DNA from: Massilia arenae
GTDB lineage: Bacteria; Pseudomonadota; Gammaproteobacteria; Burkholderiales; Burkholderiaceae_D
NCBI RefSeq assembly: GCF_008014745.1
Contig: NZ_VPFD01000023.1
Span: 41,126-105,125 of the forward strand
Length of the DNA: 64,000 nucleotides
Direction: 5' to 3'
Shown: one piece after another, positions 52,889 through 61,278 of the stretch
Layout: each line of letters opens with the position of its first letter
How positions within the stretch are numbered: position 1 is the first letter of the stretch
Notes under the pieces: generated by a model
Databases searched by the model: none
Seen by the model: the letters and a program-made list of their open reading frames with translations, nothing else
What the model was told of the DNA's origin: nothing
Program-made: the position numbers and the translations under genes

Positions 52889-55800
52889 TGGCGCTGGGCC
52901 GCCGCCGCTGGCGTGGCGCCAGGCATGGGCGCTGGCGGCGCCGGCTCGATCATCGGCATCAGGCTCGGCGCCAGCGTCACAAGGAGCTGCACCGGCAGCG
53001 CGCTGGTGAAGTCATAGTGTTCCGACTGCGGGCCGTGCACATAGGCCGTCATGCTGCCGTAGAAGCGTTCGCCGATATTGAACACGAAGGTCGCCGAGCG
53101 GTTCACGTAGCGCGATTCGACCAGGCGGCCGCCGCGCGCATAGACGTCGAAGCGCTGGTCGCCGGTGCCGGTCTTGCCGCCCAGCGCAATCACGCTGCCG
53201 TCGGCCTGCACGAAGGCGGTCTTGACGCGCTTGGCGGTGCCGTCCGAGACCACGCCCTGGATGGCGTCGGCCACGGTGCGCGCGACTTCCGGCGCCAGCA
53301 CCTGTTCCTTGCCGCCGCCCTTGTTGCGCTTGACCAGGGTCTCGTACGGCGTGTCCTTGGCGAAGTGCAGCGAGTCGATGCGCTCGGTGGGCTTGCGCAC
53401 GCCGCCGTTGACGATGATGCCCATCAGCTCGGCCAGCGAAGCCGGACGGTCGGCCGATGCGCCCAGCGTCGTCGCATACGACGGCACCAGCGAGTCGAAC
53501 GGGTAGCCCATCTTCTTCCACTGGGCGTGGATCTTGAGGAAGGCTTCGACCTCGAGCAGGCCGGCGATGCGCTTGTCCTGGGCGTTCTTGCGGCTGGTCT
53601 TGAACAGCCACTGGTAGACTTCCTGGCGCTCCTTGACGCTGGCGGCCGTCACCTCGGACCAGGTGGCCTTCGGGTGGGTACGTAGATAGCTCACCAGCCA
53701 CAGTTCGAGCGGGTGCACCGAGGCCACGTAGCCGCGGTCGGCCAGCGACATATTGCGCGGATCGTACATCTCGTACATCTTCGGGATGCGTTCCGGATCG
53801 ATCTCGTTGGCCGATGGCAGGCTCGCGTCGATGAAGGCGCCGAACTGGTCCAAGGTGGCGTTGGGCGCCACCGTGCGGTGGGCCGCGGCCAGCTTCGAGG
53901 CCAGCGGACGCACGCCGGAGAACAGCAGTGCTTCGATCTGGGCCGGGGTCTTGCCCTTGTATTTGTTCCAGAACTTGGCCAGGAAGTCCTTGCCTTCGTT
54001 GTCGGCAAAGCGCGCCAGGTAGGACGCGCGGCGCGGATCGTTGGCGTCGGCCAGCAGCTGGGCCGAAGAACCCGGCAGCTGGAACATGTAGAAGCGCACC
54101 ACGTCGCGCATCATGCGCACGAACACCAGGTTGGTCGACTGGCGCAGGGCCTGGTGCACTTCCATGATCTTGCTGTCGTCGAGCTTGCTGAAGTTGCCGA
54201 AGGTGTGCAGGCCGCCGCCGGTCATGAAGCGCTCGCCCGGGCTGGCCGAGTAGCGGCGCGCCATGGCGGCGTCGAGCATGGGCTTCAGGCCGCGGTCGGC
54301 GCCTTCCGGCAGGGTCTGGAAGTATTCCAGCGCCCATTGCGACATGCGGTCCTTCGGATCGATCTCGACGCCGTGCAGGCCGATCTTGTCCAGCGGCTCG
54401 AAGCGCTTGTGCAGCTGGTCGAAGATGTCGAGATAGGTCACCAGCGTGCGCAGCTTGGCGGTCGAACCGAGGTCGAGCTTGGCGCCCTCGTTGATGTCGA
54501 GCGGCTGGTCGTAGTTGTCGGTCTGGACCCGCAGGTAGTTGACGTGCTCGCCCCGCTCCATCAGGGTGAAGCTGTACACCACCTGGGCCGGGTCGCCGTT
54601 GCCGAGCAGGCCCTTGCCGGTCAGGCCGGCCGCCTTGGCGTGTTCGGCGTCGGACAGCTGACGCAGGGCCGCCGTCACCGCCTGCTGGGCAGTGCCGTCC
54701 AGGGTCGAGACCACCGACAGGTCGAGGCGGTCGACGTTGTACAGGCGGGTGTCGCCGATCAGGAAGCCGAGGTGGTTGCGCACCGCATTGGCCGCCTTGC
54801 GCGACACAAAGGCGTCGGCCGGCGGCGGCGCCACGCCGCTGTGCAGCGCCGGCTGCAGTTTCACGCTCAGGGCGGCGTCGCGCAACTGGGGTGAGATCAC
54901 GCCGGCCTGGGCCAGCACGCGCAGGTGGCTGTCGGTCAGGATTTCGAGGTCGGGTTCGCCGGCGCCCAGGTAATAGGCCGGGCGGCGCTGGGCGATCATC
55001 AGCGACAGCGCTTCCTTGTAGGCCAGCACGGCGTCCGGGCTCGTCATCGGGCCCTTCAGCATCGCATTGACCTTGTCGAAGTCGCGGCCATACCAGACCC
55101 ACAGGCCGTCGCCGATGCCGTTCACTTCGCCATAGCCGGACTTGGCCGACAGCGGCACCGTGTTCAGGTAGTCGAGCACGATCTGGCGGCGCGAACCGGT
55201 GGTGTCTTCGCCGTCCTGGTAGGCGCGCAAGGTGGCCGAGGCCATCTGGATGATTTTGTCGGTGGTCGAGCTGGTGCGGCCTTCGGGCGAATGCCGGTAT
55301 TTCTCGATTTGGGTCGCCAGCGTGCTGCCGCCGGCCACGCGCCCGCTACCGCCCAGGCCGATGCTGGACAGGGACTTGTCGAACACGGCCTTCGAGAAGC
55401 GGTCCCACTCGACCGCCGGGTTGCGGCGCGGATAGCTGGCGTCGAGCAGTTCGCGGTTCTCGATGAACAGCAGGCTCTGCACCAGCAGCGGCGGCGCCGC
55501 GTTGAACTCGTGGTAGAAGCGCTCGGGGAAGCGCGAGGTGAAGATCGGCTGCGAGCGGCAGTCGAGGATCTCGAGGCCGACCTTGGTCTTTTCGTGATAG
55601 GTCGCGTACAGGCCCATGTCGGCCATCTTGACCATCTGCGGCGAGATGCGCGCCTGGGCCGCGATCGCGTAGTCGCGCGTCCGCAGGCGCTCGAGGTAGC
55701 CCGGCAGGCCGGCATAGCCGAGCCGGGTGTCATACGGACTGGCGGCCGGGAAACGGATCGCATCGCTGGGACCGTTTTCCATGCGATAGGTAAGCTCGCT

Positions 55801-56214
55801 GGCCATGTCGGCGAAGATCTTCGCCTGCAGGCGCGAGGTGCGCGTCTCCAGCACCGCCCAGGCCGCCAGCAAGGCGATCAATAGCAGCAGGCCGAGCACC
55901 AGCCACAGCTTCCAGCGCCGCTTGCGCGGGGCAGGCTCGTCGTCGCCGGGCTCGCCCGACGGGCCGCCGGGGATGCCGCCATTGCCCGCCAGGTGCGGGA
56001 AGGCTTCATACAGGGGAACGTCGTTGCCGCCGGCCGCGAGCGCAGGAGTGCTCTCCACGGCGGCCGCCGCGGCACTGGCCGGCGCGGCCGATGTCGCGAC
56101 CGCGTCGCCGAAAGTCGGCTCGAAGGTCGGCTCAAAGGTCGGCTCACTGCGCTCGTTGGCGGCACGCTTGCCGGACACATTACTTGACCGTCCTTGACGG
56201 CGAATACTTTCCAT
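52876..56214 (-). CDS. Bifunctional penicillin-binding protein (transglycosylase/transpeptidase), class A-like
   Basis: 1112-residue cell-wall synthase, longer than typical PBP1 proteins. Cytoplasmic N-terminus of about 100 residues with three EPTF repeats (24-35) and an Ala-rich run, one membrane helix (101-121), a GT51-type transglycosylase domain (LLFIENRELLDASYPRRN near 250; GGSTLATQIEKYRH near 295), then a transpeptidase domain with DLGSTAKLRTL (Ser near 583 in the SxxK motif), STNLVF (SxN, near 693) and GGKTGTG (near 1014). The glutamate of the glycosyltransferase is in an altered context (ENREL for the usual EDRRF). The C-terminus is Pro/Ala-rich. Its last 13 bases overlap the TAXI gene. 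Confidence 0.92.
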   Translation of the reverse strand: MESIRRQGRSSNVSGKRAANERSEPTFEPTFEPTFGDAVATSAAPASAAAAAVESTPALAAGGNDVPLYEAFPHLAGNGGIPGGPSGEPGDDEPAPRKRRWKLWLVLGLLLLIALLAAWAVLETRTSRLQAKIFADMASELTYRMENGPSDAIRFPAASPYDTRLGYAGLPGYLERLRTRDYAIAAQARISPQMVKMADMGLYATYHEKTKVGLEILDCRSQPIFTSRFPERFYHEFNAAPPLLVQSLLFIENRELLDASYPRRNPAVEWDRFSKAVFDKSLSSIGLGGSGRVAGGSTLATQIEKYRHSPEGRTSSTTDKIIQMASATLRAYQDGEDTTGSRRQIVLDYLNTVPLSAKSGYGEVNGIGDGLWVWYGRDFDKVNAMLKGPMTSPDAVLAYKEALSLMIAQRRPAYYLGAGEPDLEILTDSHLRVLAQAGVISPQLRDAALSVKLQPALHSGVAPPPADAFVSRKAANAVRNHLGFLIGDTRLYNVDRLDLSVVSTLDGTAQQAVTAALRQLSDAEHAKAAGLTGKGLLGNGDPAQVVYSFTLMERGEHVNYLRVQTDNYDQPLDINEGAKLDLGSTAKLRTLVTYLDIFDQLHKRFEPLDKIGLHGVEIDPKDRMSQWALEYFQTLPEGADRGLKPMLDAAMARRYSASPGERFMTGGGLHTFGNFSKLDDSKIMEVHQALRQSTNLVFVRMMRDVVRFYMFQLPGSSAQLLADANDPRRASYLARFADNEGKDFLAKFWNKYKGKTPAQIEALLFSGVRPLASKLAAAHRTVAPNATLDQFGAFIDASLPSANEIDPERIPKMYEMYDPRNMSLADRGYVASVHPLELWLVSYLRTHPKATWSEVTAASVKERQEVYQWLFKTSRKNAQDKRIAGLLEVEAFLKIHAQWKKMGYPFDSLVPSYATTLGASADRPASLAELMGIIVNGGVRKPTERIDSLHFAKDTPYETLVKRNKGGGKEQVLAPEVARTVADAIQGVVSDGTAKRVKTAFVQADGSVIALGGKTGTGDQRFDVYARGGRLVESRYVNRSATFVFNIGERFYGSMTAYVHGPQSEHYDFTSALPVQLLVTLAPSLMPMIEPAPPAPMPGATPAAAAQRQCVR
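56107..56145 (-). repeat. In-frame 12-bp tandem repeat in the PBP gene
   Basis: Three near-identical copies of a 12-base unit, each encoding Glu-Pro-Thr-Phe (residues 24-35), in the cytoplasmic tail. One copy differs by a synonymous base. Copy changes would keep the frame. Confidence 0.7.
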
Positions 56215-56577
56215 GATGGATTAACCGGTCTGAATCAAAACGCTAGCAATCCCCGCCAACCTGCTCGCCATCTGTGGTGCTGCTGGTCCGTTCGAGTGAT
56301 CGTGGTGTGTGTTAGTTCGCACGCTGATGGTGCGATCCCACTCCAGATCGCACCTTACGTAGGCAATATTCCACCACATCAATACGTCTCACGCGAGGCG
56401 CCGTTTAACAAATTTGCTGCGCTTGGAATATTTTCGCAAAAAAACAACGAGGTCTTGGCTGAGTGATATTACCGTGTGTAATTCAGGCAATATCGCCGCT
56501 AGTTTTAGCCACCAATATTTAACGCGCTGGAAATGCTTTTGGTGCACAGCTGCGTTTGATCCATGTCGAAAGGCAGA
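56215..56577. other. AT-richer intergenic region between EI24 gene and PBP gene
   Basis: No gene seen. It holds one clear hairpin at 56329-56354 (GGTGCGAT, 10-base loop, ATCGCACC) without a U-run, and should contain the promoter of the PBP-TAXI pair, which I could not place. Confidence 0.5.
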
Positions 56578-57393
56578 TCACGCGGGCTGGGGCACCGCTT
56601 CCGCGCGCAGCTCTTCAAGTGCCTGTAGGCAGTAGTACTGGAACCACAGCCCGGCGAACAGGAAAATCATGACGTACAGCCACAGCGACACCAGGGCCAG
56701 GATCGGGAACAGCACGATCGACAACACGGCGCCGCCCATCCAGACGATGCCCGGCAGCGCGCCGGCCAGACCGGTGGTGAAGCCGATGGCGAGCAGGGCC
56801 GGCCGCCGGCGCCGCATCAGCGCCAGGCGTTCGGCCTGGGTGGCGTGGGCGGCCAGCGCGTCGTAGCTCATCACGCGCGACGTCACCCAGGCCCACAGGC
56901 TGGCCTGCACCAGCCAGGCCAGCGGCGGCACCGCGTACAGCGGCAAGGTGAACAACCACAGCAGGGCGAACACGGCGACGCTGCCCAGGTTGATCGCGAC
57001 GCTGCCGAAGAAGGAACCGCCCTCCCGTTTCTCGAGCTGCGGGAAGTGGCGCTTGCCGACAAAGGATTCGATGGCCGGCATCGCCACCACGCCCACGAAC
57101 AGCAGGGCCGAGCCGATCTTGAGCGGCAGCAGCAGCACGATCGCCATCAGCGGCACCACCATCACCTTAAGCATGCCCAGGCCCACCATTTCGAGCATGC
57201 TGCCGCTGGTCTCGAAGCCGCCGTAGTCGGCGAACATGCCGTGCAGCCAGTCGAGCAGCGGCTGCAGGCCCAGCCACATCGCCACGCCCCACAGGACCAG
57301 CGCCAGCAGCAGCGGCGCCAGCGACAGCAGCAGCATGCGGCCGCTGAACTGCGCGCCCAGGGCGCGCCGGCAGGCGGTCAGTACACCGTTCAT
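56578..57393 (-). CDS. EI24-domain membrane protein
   Basis: 271-residue polytopic inner-membrane protein. About six hydrophobic segments (for example LLLSLAPLLLALVLWGVAMWLG at 21-42, LWLFTLPLYAVPPLAWLVQASLW near 145-167, VLSIVLFPILALVSLWLYVMIF near 222-243). The pattern, with the motifs GSALLFVGVVAMPAI, GGSFFGSVAINLGSV and VTSRVMSYDALAAHATQAER, matches the bacterial EI24/CysZ-like family. CysZ in E. coli transports sulfate; whether this homologue does so is unknown. Divergent from the FKBP gene, with a TAGAAT -10 box at 57444-57449. Confidence 0.85.
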   Translation of the reverse strand: MNGVLTACRRALGAQFSGRMLLLSLAPLLLALVLWGVAMWLGLQPLLDWLHGMFADYGGFETSGSMLEMVGLGMLKVMVVPLMAIVLLLPLKIGSALLFVGVVAMPAIESFVGKRHFPQLEKREGGSFFGSVAINLGSVAVFALLWLFTLPLYAVPPLAWLVQASLWAWVTSRVMSYDALAAHATQAERLALMRRRRPALLAIGFTTGLAGALPGIVWMGGAVLSIVLFPILALVSLWLYVMIFLFAGLWFQYYCLQALEELRAEAVPQPA

Positions 57394-57443
57394 CGGGCTT
57401 TCTTTCGCGGCATGTTTTCTCCTGATGGCAGTTCAATGCCGTC

Positions 57444-57483
57444 ATTCTACGGGATGACACCGGATGGACCCATCGACTACAAT
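57444..57483. promoter_or_regulatory. Divergent promoters for EI24 gene and FKBP gene
   Basis: Minus strand: TAGAAT at 57449-57444 for the EI24 gene. Plus strand: ATGACA (57454-57459), 18 bases, TACAAT (57478-57483) for the FKBP gene, about 30 bases before its ATG. Confidence 0.5.
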
Positions 57484-57513
57484 CGTCGTTCAATCTGAAC
57501 AACAAGGAAGACC

Positions 57514-57870
57514 ATGTCCACCATCACCACCGAATCCGGCCTGCAATACGAAGAGCTCGTCACCGGCGAAGGCGCCGAGGCCAAGGCTGGCCAGCACGTC
57601 ACCGTGCACTACACCGGCTGGCTGCGCAACGACGACGGCAGCCTGGGCGCCAAGTTCGATTCGAGCAAAGACCGCAACGACCCGTTCGAGTTCGCACTCG
57701 GCGCCGGCCACGTGATCCGCGGCTGGGACGAAGGCGTGCAGGGCATGAAGGTCGGCGGTTCGCGCCGCCTGACCATCCCGGCCAGCCTGGGCTACGGCGC
57801 ACGCGGCGCCGGCGGCGTGATCCCGCCGAACGCCACCCTGATCTTCGACGTCGACCTGCTGGCCGTCTAA
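57514..57870 (+). CDS. FKBP-type peptidyl-prolyl isomerase
   Basis: 118-residue single-domain prolyl isomerase without signal peptide, so cytosolic. FKBP core: GLQYEELVTGEGAEAKAGQ, VTVHYTGWL, KFDSSKDRNDPFEFALGAG, VIRGWDEGVQGMKVGG, IPASLGYGARG and IPPNATLIFDVDLL. The active-site aromatic residues are retained (Tyr in VHYTG, Phe in PFEF, Trp in RGWDEG). ATG 57514 follows AAGGAAG. The 10-bp hairpin at 57879-57908 just after the stop may be a terminator without a U-run. Confidence 0.96.
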   Translation: MSTITTESGLQYEELVTGEGAEAKAGQHVTVHYTGWLRNDDGSLGAKFDSSKDRNDPFEFALGAGHVIRGWDEGVQGMKVGGSRRLTIPASLGYGARGAGGVIPPNATLIFDVDLLAV

Positions 57871-57878
57871 GCACGATC

Positions 57879-57908
57879 GCCATGCGCCGTCCTGCGATGG
57901 CGCATGGC
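57879..57908 (+). terminator. Hairpin after FKBP gene
   Basis: GCCATGCGCC (57879-57888) and GGCGCATGGC (57899-57908), 10-base loop. No U-run, so intrinsic termination is uncertain. Confidence 0.4.
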
Positions 57909-58045
57909 TCGGCCGCCCTGGGGCGGCATTTGAACATCTCTTCTAAAATGCGGCCGGATTCCCCGTGCCCGCCTGTCTCCTGGGCTAAGATGCCTGCCGC
58001 GTTGTCCAAGCGACAATACCGCAATCAACCATCACAGGAGTTTCC

Positions 58046-58300
58046 ATGAGCTTGCAGGAACAGTTCACCCAGGCCCAGGCCGATTCGAAAAACCTGTCGG
58101 AGCGTCCCGACAATATGACCTTGCTGAAGATTTACGCGCTGTTCAAGCAGGGCTCGAGCGGCGACGCGACGGGCGAGCGTCCGGGCATGACCGATTTCGT
58201 GGCGCGCGCCAAGTACGACGCCTGGGCCGGCCTCGCAGGCACCTCGCAAGAGGAAGCCCAGCAGCAGTACGTCGACCTGATCGAAGAGTTGAAGGGCTGA
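58046..58300 (+). CDS. Acyl-CoA-binding protein
   Basis: 84-residue four-helix protein that binds long-chain acyl-CoA in the cytosol. It shows the family landmarks QEQFTQAQADSKNLSERPDN, the ligand-binding YALFKQGSSGDATGERPG and AKYDAWAGLAGTSQEEAQQQ, with the Tyr, Lys and Trp residues that contact CoA. ATG 58046 follows AGGAG. Bacterial copies are scattered; here it lies near PHA-related genes, consistent with an acyl-CoA/PHA context but not proof of it. Confidence 0.95.
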   Translation: MSLQEQFTQAQADSKNLSERPDNMTLLKIYALFKQGSSGDATGERPGMTDFVARAKYDAWAGLAGTSQEEAQQQYVDLIEELKG

Positions 58301-58309
58301 TCGCCCACC

Positions 58310-58332
58310 GGGCCGGCGCCTGCGCCCGGCCC
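58310..58332. terminator. GC-rich hairpin between convergent ACBP and PHA-system genes
   Basis: GGGCCGG and CCGGCCC arms extended by CGC/GCG with one bulged base. No U-run on either side. Confidence 0.4.
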
Positions 58333-58342
58333 ATTACCCCGG

Positions 58343-58627
58343 TTACGCTGCGGCGGCGAAGGTCTTGCGCATCTTTTCCGCCACCTTGGCCTCGATGGCC
58401 GGCGCGAACGCGCCCATGAAGAAGCCCAGGCGGATGCGCATCGCGGCGCGCTGGTCTTCCAGGGTCAACATGCCCTCCACGCCGCTGCGCTCGAAGCGCA
58501 GCACATCGCCGTCCCACCTGCATTCCAGCCCGTATTCGGCCGCGATACGTTGCGCCACCTGCTCGGCTGCCGAACGCGCCGCGTCCGGGCTCAGGCTGTG
58601 CTGCTGGACGATGCTGATTTCCGCCAT
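58343..58627 (-). CDS. Polyhydroxyalkanoic acid system family protein
   Basis: 94-residue protein matching the small PHA-system (PHA_gran_rgn) family. ATG 58627 (MAEISIVQQHSLSPDAARSA) is preceded by an AAGGA site; the extra N-terminal residues of the longer frame do not fit. Pattern: repeated Ala-rich helix AAEQVAQRIAAEYGLECRWDGD, then strands DVLRFERSGVEGMLTLED, then IRLGFFMGAFAPAIEAKVAEKM. Members are often near phasin or PHA genes and their role is unclear. The intracellular PHA depolymerase is 4 kb downstream in the window. Confidence 0.8.
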   Translation of the reverse strand: MAEISIVQQHSLSPDAARSAAEQVAQRIAAEYGLECRWDGDVLRFERSGVEGMLTLEDQRAAMRIRLGFFMGAFAPAIEAKVAEKMRKTFAAAA

Positions 58628-58808
58628 CTGACTGATCCTTCCTGAATCGATTGCAAACAATCCGCCATGATGCCAGTTGCGGCCGGGCTATGCCAGAGCC
58701 CGCTACAACAGACAGGGCTGGCGCAGCCTCAATTGACGATTATCAAAGCGTGCCCGGCAGGGAGCGCGAGGATGAAGGCGCAAGCCCGTCATTACGCGAG
58801 GAGTCGAT

Positions 58809-60305
58809 ATGGAAACCCCCGTCGAGCAGCCGAACCGCCTGTTGCCCAGCGCAGAGGCGCCGCAGACCGCGCAGCCTCCGGTGCGCTTCGTCCCCACCCC
58901 GAGCGCGCCCTACCGCCAGCAGCACCGCGCCGCGCGCCTGCTCGAAGAACCCGACGTTCCCGATCCGGCCGCGCCATCGACCGCCGAGCCGCCGCCGCAC
59001 GCCTTCGGCGCCCGCGTCCTCATGTGGAAGCAAGATCCTTCTGTCAGCGAAATCGGCACCCGCAAGGCCTTCCTGCCCGGCGTGGTGCTGGCCGGCCCGC
59101 GCGATGCCCGCATCGCCCCCGGCGAGCCGGGCATTGCCGCGGTGGAGCCGAACGCCTTCGGCGACTTCGTCACCCAGCCCGACACGCCGCAGTTCGACGC
59201 CGTCCACACCTTCGTCGTGGTGCGCCAGACATTGACCATGTACGGGCGCGCCCTGGCCGCGGCCGGCGAGGCCCACACGATGCCGCTGCCCTGGCAATGG
59301 AATAGCAGCACCGACACGCGGCCGCTGCTGGTCTTCCCGCACGGCCTGCCGAACGTCATGAACGCCTTCTACAGCCGCAGCCAGGCCTGCCTCAAGTTCG
59401 GCGACTTCATTCCCAACGGCGCCACCGAGCGGGTCTTCACCTGCCGCTCGTTCGACATCGTGTCGCACGAGACCGCCCACGCGGTGCTCGACGGCATCAA
59501 GCCACTGTGGCTGCAGGCAGACGCCCCGCCCCAGACCGGCGGCCTGCACGAAGCCTTCGGCGACCTCACCGCGATCTTCCTGGCCCTGTCCCAGCTCGAC
59601 CAGTGCGAAGCCGTGATCGCCCAGACCAAGGCCGACCTGCACGACAAATCCTTCCTGACCGACATCGCCGAGCAGTTCGGGCTGGCGCTCGGCAACAGCA
59701 CCGGCCTGCGCAACGCCGACAACGACCTCAAGCTGAGCGAGGCCGGCACCCAGGTGCACGCCATCTCGCAGGTCTTTACCGGAGCGGTCTACGACGTGCT
59801 GGCCGACCTGTTCGCCCATGAACGCGATCCCGGGCGCGAAGACTGCGCCGCCGTCCTGCACCGGGTCGCCAACTACCTGAGCGGGGTGCTGCTGCGCGCC
59901 CTGATCGCCGCGCCCGACGCCGCCGCCACCTATGCCGACGTGGTCAACGCCATGCTCCAGGCCGTGACGGCCGACGGCAAGCCGGCCGCCTATGCCGACG
60001 CCATCCGCTTCCAGTTCAGCCGACGCGAAGTGGTGGAAGCCGGCCATGGCGGCCCCGACGCGGTGGCCGCCTTTGTCCCCGGCCTGCCCCTGGCGGCGCG
60101 GGTATGCGACGCGCCCGGCGCGCGGCAAGACCGGCGTTCCTGCTGCGGCACCATGCAGCTGGCCGAATACGATTGCGCCGAGCGCGTGCTGGCCGGCGAG
60201 GCGCACCTGCTGGCGCGCTGGTGCGCCGAACATGGCCGCCACGGGCCGGGGCTGTCCGGCCCGCCGGCCGCCGGGACGCCGGCCGAACCGTCGATGCTGG
60301 CATGA
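58809..60305 (+). CDS. M4-like (thermolysin/protealysin-type) metallopeptidase
   Basis: 498-residue zinc peptidase candidate. ATG 58809 follows GAGGAG. No signal peptide: the first 65 residues are Pro/Ala-rich and hydrophilic. Zinc motif HETAH at residues 220-224 (SHETAHAVLDG), third ligand Glu248 in GGLHEAFGDLTA, and a His317 in QVHAISQVFTGAVYD in the place of the transition-state histidine. M4 enzymes normally have GGxNExxSD; here Asn is replaced by His and Ser by Gly, so it is a divergent member or related gluzincin. The Cys-rich C-terminal stretch (CDAPGARQDRRSCC) is unusual. The next gene, starting at the overlapping ATGA, resembles the M4 inhibitor emfourin, which supports the assignment. 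Natural substrate unknown. Confidence 0.82.
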   Translation: METPVEQPNRLLPSAEAPQTAQPPVRFVPTPSAPYRQQHRAARLLEEPDVPDPAAPSTAEPPPHAFGARVLMWKQDPSVSEIGTRKAFLPGVVLAGPRDARIAPGEPGIAAVEPNAFGDFVTQPDTPQFDAVHTFVVVRQTLTMYGRALAAAGEAHTMPLPWQWNSSTDTRPLLVFPHGLPNVMNAFYSRSQACLKFGDFIPNGATERVFTCRSFDIVSHETAHAVLDGIKPLWLQADAPPQTGGLHEAFGDLTAIFLALSQLDQCEAVIAQTKADLHDKSFLTDIAEQFGLALGNSTGLRNADNDLKLSEAGTQVHAISQVFTGAVYDVLADLFAHERDPGREDCAAVLHRVANYLSGVLLRALIAAPDAAATYADVVNAMLQAVTADGKPAAYADAIRFQFSRREVVEAGHGGPDAVAAFVPGLPLAARVCDAPGARQDRRSCCGTMQLAEYDCAERVLAGEAHLLARWCAEHGRHGPGLSGPPAAGTPAEPSMLA

Positions 60306-60577
60306 AGATCAGCGCCCGCGCCTGCGGCGGCTTCGCCGGACTGGCCGAATCCTACGAACTGGATACCGCGCGCCTCGACGACGGGCCGGCCCTCGAGACG
60401 CTGCTGCGCCGCCTCGACTTCTTCGGCGCCGCCCCCGCCTGCGCGGTTGGCGCCGACCTGCCGCGCTGGGAAATCACGGTCGAGGACGGACCGCGCTGTC
60501 ACACCGTGTTCCTGCGCGAGGATGGCAGCGGCGGCCAGTGGCAACATTTGCTCGACTATTTGCGGCAGGCCGGCTGA
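60302..60577 (+). CDS. Emfourin-like protealysin inhibitor
   Basis: 91-residue protein overlapping the peptidase stop by four bases (ATGA). Its sequence has the emfourin pattern: MKISARACGGFAGLAESYEL at the N-terminus (GGFAGL is the conserved block), ELDTARLDDGPALETLLRRL, WEITVEDGPRCHTVFLRED in the middle, and HLLDYLRQAG at the end. Emfourin of Serratia is encoded next to protealysin and inhibits this M4 peptidase; the same pairing here is strong context. No signal peptide. The assignment rests on recognition by eye and on the pairing, not on an alignment. Confidence 0.75.
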   Translation: MKISARACGGFAGLAESYELDTARLDDGPALETLLRRLDFFGAAPACAVGADLPRWEITVEDGPRCHTVFLREDGSGGQWQHLLDYLRQAG

Positions 60578-60737
60578 ACCGGGTTTTCGGGTCTCGGCCG
60601 GTCGCGGCGCCCGCCTACCGGGGAGCTTCTTAATCCCGGTCAATGGCCAGTGGATCGCGCCTTGACAGTCCAAAAACCGCACGCTCGTGCGGATTCTTGC
60701 TTCATTTGCTTATGTAGATTGTGTATATAGGCGAATT

Positions 60738-60766
60738 TGTGAGAAAAGCCGAATTGCCCTAAAATA
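60738..60766 (+). promoter_or_regulatory. Promoter of fdxA
   Basis: TTGTGA (60738-60743), 17 bases, TAAAAT (60761-60766), about 87 bases before the fdxA ATG. Spacing is optimal. Confidence 0.6.
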
Positions 60767-60853
60767 CAGTGCTTTGCTCTGTCCGGCCGGCCTGTTCATG
60801 TCCATTGTTCTTGCGCCCGGCGACGCGACATCCCACCAATTGATAGGACTGTT

Positions 60854-61177
60854 ATGACCCACGTTGTCACCGAATCGTGCATCCGCTGTCGTTACACCGA
60901 CTGCGTCGATGTATGCCCGGTAGATTGTTTCCGGGAAGGCCCGAATTTCCTCGCCATCGATCCTGACGAGTGCATCGACTGCGCCGTCTGCGTCGCCGAG
61001 TGCCCGGTGAATGCGATCTATGCCGAAGAAGACACGCCTGGCGACCAACAGCACTTCATCAAGCTCAATGCCGATCTCGCGCGCTTCTGGCCTTCGATCA
61101 CCAAGACGAAGCCGGCCCTGCCAGACGCGGAAGAGTGGAAAGACGTCAAGGACAAACTCGACCAACTGGCCCGCTAA
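60854..61177 (+). CDS. fdxA: 7Fe ferredoxin (3Fe-4S/4Fe-4S), FdxA type
   Basis: 107-residue cytosolic electron carrier. The N-terminus carries the cysteine pattern of the 7Fe class: Cys9, Cys12, Cys17 and Cys21 (CIRCRYTDCVDVC), then Cys40, Cys43, Cys46 and Cys50 (CIDCAVCVAECP). An additional Cys25 also occurs. The longer C-terminal tail rich in Lys/Asp (TKTKPALPDAEEWKDVKDKL) is typical. It is followed 101 bp later by a thioredoxin-reductase-like ferredoxin-NADP reductase, its likely electron donor or acceptor. Confidence 0.95.
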   Translation: MTHVVTESCIRCRYTDCVDVCPVDCFREGPNFLAIDPDECIDCAVCVAECPVNAIYAEEDTPGDQQHFIKLNADLARFWPSITKTKPALPDAEEWKDVKDKLDQLAR

Positions 61178-61278
61178 TACCGCCGCTGCGCCGCCCGTTC
61201 GGCGCCGGCCCGGGGTCGTTCTGCATGGCAGTGCTGGCTGCCATCGCCTCACCAATCAAAATCACAGGAAGTAAGCGC

